64,000 bases of DNA, taken from Tricholoma matsutake (Eukaryota; Basidiomycota; Agaricomycetes; Agaricales; Tricholomataceae). This document shows positions 59,741-64,000 of the stretch, one piece after another. A model generated the notes under the pieces. The model was not told where the DNA came from. It did no database searches and saw nothing but the letters and a program-made list of their open reading frames with translations. Each line of letters opens with the position of its first letter. The stretch's first letter is position 1. The DNA is taken from NCBI GenBank assembly GCA_026075535.2, contig AP026546.1, positions 10,912,001-10,976,000 of the forward strand, given 5' to 3'. Position numbers and translations under genes: made by a program.

Positions 59741-62250
59741 AGATTGACTGCCTCGGTCATGTTATTGACAAGAAAGGCATACATGCAGATACCGACAAAC
59801 TCTCTCATATTAGGGAATGGCAAACACCACGGAACTACAATGACATCCAATGTTTCATAGGCTTGGTAAGCTACTTAGCCAACTTCCTACCAGATATCAT
59901 GCATTATATGGGACCATTGTTGGCTATGACGCAGAATGGAACCCCCATCCATTGGCAACTGATCCACCAATGTTGCTTCAACATGATCAAGCAAATATGC
60001 TGCAAGACACCAGTTATCGCACCTATCAACCCCAAACACCAGGATGAACTGATTTGGGTGATATGCGATGCATCTAAATCAGGCATAGGGGCAATAGGAC
60101 CTATGGGGCAAGGGTGTCACCCCACCGGATTCATGTCAAAGAAATTCACTGTTGCCCAACACAACTATGCCATGCATGAGTTGGAAACCCTTGCGATTCT
60201 TGAGGCGTTATTGATATGGGAAGACTAACTAATCACATATCAGGTACACATTATTACGGACCACAAGGCGCTTGAGTTCTTCCAAACTCAATCAAACCTC
60301 ACCAGTCGACAGCGGAGATGGACAGACTATCTCTCTCAATTCAACTTTGATATCACATACATTAAAGGTGAACTCAGTAAGGTCGCCAACTGCCTGTCAC
60401 GGTATTATGAAAGCAACACTATGGCTGATGTTCATCAACCATACGAATATGTGCAAGCCAACACTCACATTGATCCCACCAGGGATGACCTCCCCGCTCA
60501 ATGGTACCAGGAAGTCACATCAAAAGTAATTGAGTTATGGGCCATCCACAGCACAGAGATACGCTGCAGCAGACGATTGCAAGAGCAACAGGAAACTCAA
60601 GACATGGAAGCCAAACTCATGGATGAGGCTAATCAACACGTAATCGATAACATATCCAATGCAGCGGAAGCCCCATCTATATCTGAGAAATCCACCCCAT
60701 CATCATACGGTGATGACCTTACCCTAGCTGAAGCACTATTCGAACGAACTGCAGATGCTACTCTGGTAACTTGGGGAAATGAAGGATTCAATCCGGATAT
60801 TCAGAAGATAAGTTATTCACACTTATCTTAGACAAACTGACTGAGTATCCAGATTTCACCGTCAAGAATGATCTTATTTGGCAGACCAACCAACACTTCG
60901 ATGAAGTCGTGTGTGTTCCCCGTAATCGAGATACAATAACACAAATATTAGACCAAGCGCATGCAACACTTGGACACTTTGGGGACCAATGAACTAATGA
61001 ATATGTTCGACAATGGTATTGGTGGTCGCTCATGAACAAAGACACTCACGAGTTCTGTTGAACCTGTGAATCATGCCAATGCACAAATGGGCCCAATGCA
61101 AAGCCATTTGGGAAACTTCATCCCTTGCCCATACCTATCAAGCCATGGGATTCTATTGGAATGGACTTCATAGGCCCATTCCCGGAATTGAAGGGCTTTA
61201 ATTACCTCTGGGTGATTATATGCTGAATGACTAGCATGGTTCATCTTGTCCTGGTCCACACTAAGATGAAGGCGTCCAAATTATCGTGGATCTATCAGCG
61301 AGAAATAGTACGTCTACACGGACTCCCAAGTTCAATCATGAGCAACTGAGATTTGAAATTCACTTCCAAGTGGTGGTGCAAACTGCACAAGATCCTAGGA
61401 ACCAAACTACTGATGTCCACATCATACCACCCCCAAATGGATGGCCAGACTGGACGCACCAACTGCAATGTTGGACAAATCTTTCGCACCATCGTCCATA
61501 ATGATCAGAAAGATTGGGTTGACCAAGTTGACCTCACTAAATTTGCAATCAATGCTAGCATATCTGGGACAACCAAGTATGGCCCATTTGAGCTGAATAG
61601 TGGGTACATGCCTTCTATGATATGTGAGATCCGCTCAGACAATGTAATCCCCAAAGAGATAAAGGAATTCGCAAAGCAAGCCCTGTAAAATCTTGCTGAG
61701 GACCATGATGCAATCATCGGAGCACAAGTATTCCAGACTCATTACGCTAATGACCATAGAACAAACGAACCAAAAATTGTTAAGGGACACCTGGTATTTC
61801 TATCTACGAAGAACCTCAATCTACTGACTGGACATGCACGTAAACTTTGTCTGAAGTTTATTGGACCATACAAAATTCTACAAACAAGGCCAGAAACATC
61901 TACCTATACACTAGAACTACCTACGGCACTACAATCCCAATGAATAGCTCCATTCTTCCATGTATCATTACTACGACCCTACCATGCAAATGATGACTCT
62001 ATGTTCCCAAATAGAGTCCAGCCAGAGCCATACAACTTCGGAAGGCCTGATGATCAGGAGTGGTTTGTCGAGGACTTAATTGGACACCAATGGACAGAAG
62101 ACAAAAACCTTGAATTCGAGGTTTGGTGGTCACTGGGTGATACAACCTGGGAGCCACTGAGCTCATGCAAGGATCTCGAGGCTTTGAATTGATACCTTGA
62201 AATCCAAGGTGTAAAATGACCCTCTCAGTTACCCAAGTGTCAAAATTAAC
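59741..62250 (+). pseudogene. Gypsy E pol: RT end, RNase H, integrase, chromodomain
   Basis: It begins inside RT (DCLGHVIDKKGIHADTDKLS), then RNase H (LIWVICDASKSGIGAIG, then YAMHELETLAILEAL, ITDHKALEFFQTQ, RWTDYLSQFNFDITYIKGEL), a linker, the integrase zinc module (HATLGHFGDQ...CESCQCTNG), the core (GMDFIGPFPELKGF, [19 protein letters not shown]) and a chromodomain (WFVEDLIGHQWTEDKNLEFE, VWWSLGDTTWEP). Nine in-frame stops or so, most TGA. At several (GDQ-stop-T, IC-stop-MTSM, SN-stop-D, LN-stop-YL) related elements have Arg, as I recall. The catalytic Glu position reads Gly (QTGR). Dead, 5' truncated. Confidence 0.88.
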
Positions 62251-62399
62251 TGATTGAGGAAATTCCCAGACCGTGGGAAATTACGTAATTCAACTCAACT
62301 TGACATCTGAAGAAATTTTTTTTTTCGTCCTTCTGCCAGCACAACATCCATCACCCATCGACGACATCAAGCTACACAAGAAACCAACACCCCAATGAC

Positions 62400-64000
62400 A
62401 CCAGATCATCAAAATGCACTGCTCATACTCACACACATCCAGCAATGACAGCCGTGGCAGAGGGATTGGGAGAAGTCAGCAGAGTTCCAGAGTGAACTCT
62501 GCAGGGGGAAGAGACCGGTACTCACCAGACAGATACCAACGAGGATGATCAAGATCACCTGTGTGTCAGGCCACACACCTACCAGTCAATGCCATGGAAG
62601 TTGACAAACTTCCGCACGATTGAATCGATAATTGTTGAGATCAGGCCCCCCCTGAAATTGATGACACCATTAACAAATTGGTTCAATGGCTAGGAAGGAT
62701 CAGCATTAAAACATTCACGGGATTCCTGCAACAAGATGTCATTGCCCAGGTAGTGGTAGGTCAGTTACTCGATAGGATTGAAGGTCTACAAGGCGAAGTC
62801 AACTGGGCCAAACAAACGACCATGGCCTTGGCCTCCCAAATGATGGTAGACTCCCACAAACATCCAGCTTCCCCCACCATTGAAAACCCCAAGGATGTTG
62901 ACCAATGCCCCCGCAAGGTTTGTGGACAGGAACAACCCATGGATGTACACCCTCCTTGTTCATCACAACAAGTGACTGCTGAGGATCAATCACAACCAAC
63001 CCCACTGGCATCTCCTCCATACCAAGGAGACAACTACCGCCCTCGCTCTCCACCACGCCATCATGACTCTCCACCTCCTTGATGTAAGGACTCACCCACC
63101 ATGCCATCACAAATCTCCACCCCTTCGATGTAGGAAATCACCCCCATCCTGTCATCCCTCACCAGCTAGACGGAGGACACCACCTCCCATGCTGTGAGTC
63201 CTTAATGTATCTATTGCCAAGTGTCAACCACGTCACGATGTCTACCAACCAGAGTACCCACCTGCGTCTGCACCTGCCCCTGCCCCTGCACCCACCCCTA
63301 CACCTGCACCTATCATGGTTTGTATACCCAAGGCCTTGAAACCAATGTTAGCTCAACCCAATGAACCCATTGTGGAGATACCACAACCAAATGAAAATGA
63401 ACCTGACTCTGATAGTTCAGATGGTATCAGCTCTGACGATGATGGCAATGCAAAATGCAAAGAGGCCAGGAACAGGAATTTGCTGCTTCTCAAAAATGCT
63501 TTGCTGAAAGTCGACCTGGCCATATCCTGGACGTGTTGGGTGTAGTCATTGTTATTGAGAAGCATGAACGGGACAATGAGCTATGGATGATGCCCAGCTG
63601 CTTCATCTTCTATTATATCAGGTCCAACTGAATATATGCTGGCAAAACCACAGCAGTAGCAAGTGACTACAAGGGTCATATGGATATGTACATGACTGAT
63701 GGCAACCGATATCTGTATTTATACCTACCTTGAGGGTTTCCCACGAACCCCTATGAGGTGTCTTGAGGAGTACACTTCATTAACAACACGCAGGAATCCA
63801 GTGTTGATCGTGTCTAAGCCTACCAGTTGCTGTCAGAATTCCACTGCATTGCTGGTGGTTTTGTACCAGAGCTCCAGGACCTAGCTATGCAAGAAATATT
63901 GAACAATGACGTGTACTCACACAGAGTTTACAAGCCTTGCCCCCATAATCAACAGTTGTGGGAAGACTTCCCCATCCATTGGGATGAAGACAAATCGATG
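62400..64000 (+). pseudogene. Decayed gene running off the window end, unknown family
   Basis: 62678-63082 reads MVQWLGRISIKTFTGFLQQD, VIAQVVVGQLLDRIEGLQGE with a helical, coiled-coil-like part, then a Pro/Ser/Arg-rich stretch. 63240-63310 encodes a Pro/Ala repeat (YPPASAPAPAPAPTPTPTPA). 63315-63545 has an acidic Ser/Asp run (SDSSDGISSDDD), and a final part in changing frames reads ILDVLGVVIVIEKHERDNEL, then ALLVV, then LQDLAMQEILNNDVYSHRVY to the end. I recall a repeated mushroom gene of this make-up but no function. Frameshifts and stops throughout. 62251-62399 between it and Gypsy E is unassigned. Confidence 0.4.

Overview
The window looks like heterochromatic, transposon-saturated DNA of a mushroom-forming basidiomycete (Agaricomycetes). 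The evidence is: introns of about 45-67 bp with GTAAGT-type donors and CTAAC-type branch sites; chromodomain Ty3/Gypsy elements; and decayed members of multicopy protein families that I recognise only from mushroom genomes. I cannot name the species. No rRNA gene, functional tRNA gene, CRISPR array, prokaryotic operon or obvious housekeeping gene is visible. Family names below come from recognition of motifs, not from a database search.

Layout. 0.6-5.9 kb: a decayed minus-strand Gypsy pol, broken by a hAT-type MITE (2.0-2.5 kb) and by a hairpin-rich, promoter-bearing insertion (4.2-4.8 kb). 5.9-8.05 kb: a solo-LTR-like block and a truncated chromovirus copy. 8.05-10.8 kb: a large decayed gene ending in a PHD-like zinc module. 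11-14.8 kb: another Gypsy fragment split by a solo LTR, a degenerate 190-240 bp tandem repeat, and a DUF6698-like pseudogene. 15.1-16.6 kb: palindrome and hairpin arrays and a pair of opposed tRNA-like heads. 18.0-26.4 kb: a Gypsy element with both LTRs and a 5-bp target duplication (GCCCA). It carries an extra antisense, spliced gene and is split by a nested solo LTR. 26.95-32.7 kb: the best preserved element, a chromovirus with open gag (377 aa) and pol (1300 aa). 32.8-38.4 kb: a TET/JBP-like dioxygenase relative and an unknown gene interrupted by a hAT-type non-autonomous element. 38.66-41.67 kb: a Tc1/mariner-type element with long inverted repeats and a second, convergent accessory gene. 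41.8-45.3 kb: two decayed conserved fungal genes. 45.4-46.6 kb: a hairpin and palindrome composite. 47.4-49.9 kb: a protease-like ORF, a solo LTR and a Helitron helicase remnant. 50.2-55.9 kb: a Copia element with both LTRs, inserted in a C/T tract and itself split by a solo LTR. 56.4-57.8 kb: a second hAT-type element. 59.7-62.3 kb: a decayed plus-strand Gypsy pol. 62.4-64 kb: a decayed gene that runs off the end.

Two themes tie the region together. First, most old coding sequence shows TGA stops or Cys/Gln/His/Trp where related proteins have Arg, as expected if CGN codons lost C by CpG deamination (RIP-like or methylation driven); the chromovirus at 27-32.7 kb largely escapes this. Second, a family of modular hairpins (GGGCCCAAAC-type palindromes followed directly by splice donors, TGAGCAnnTGCTCA hairpins and CCCCTCGC hairpins) recurs at several loci. 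In two cases it lies inside elements with hAT-like inverted ends and 8-bp target duplications. This modular family, the ~40-bp-periodic hairpin array at 4.2-4.5 kb, and the accessory genes carried by the Tc1/mariner and Gypsy elements are the parts most likely to be undescribed.
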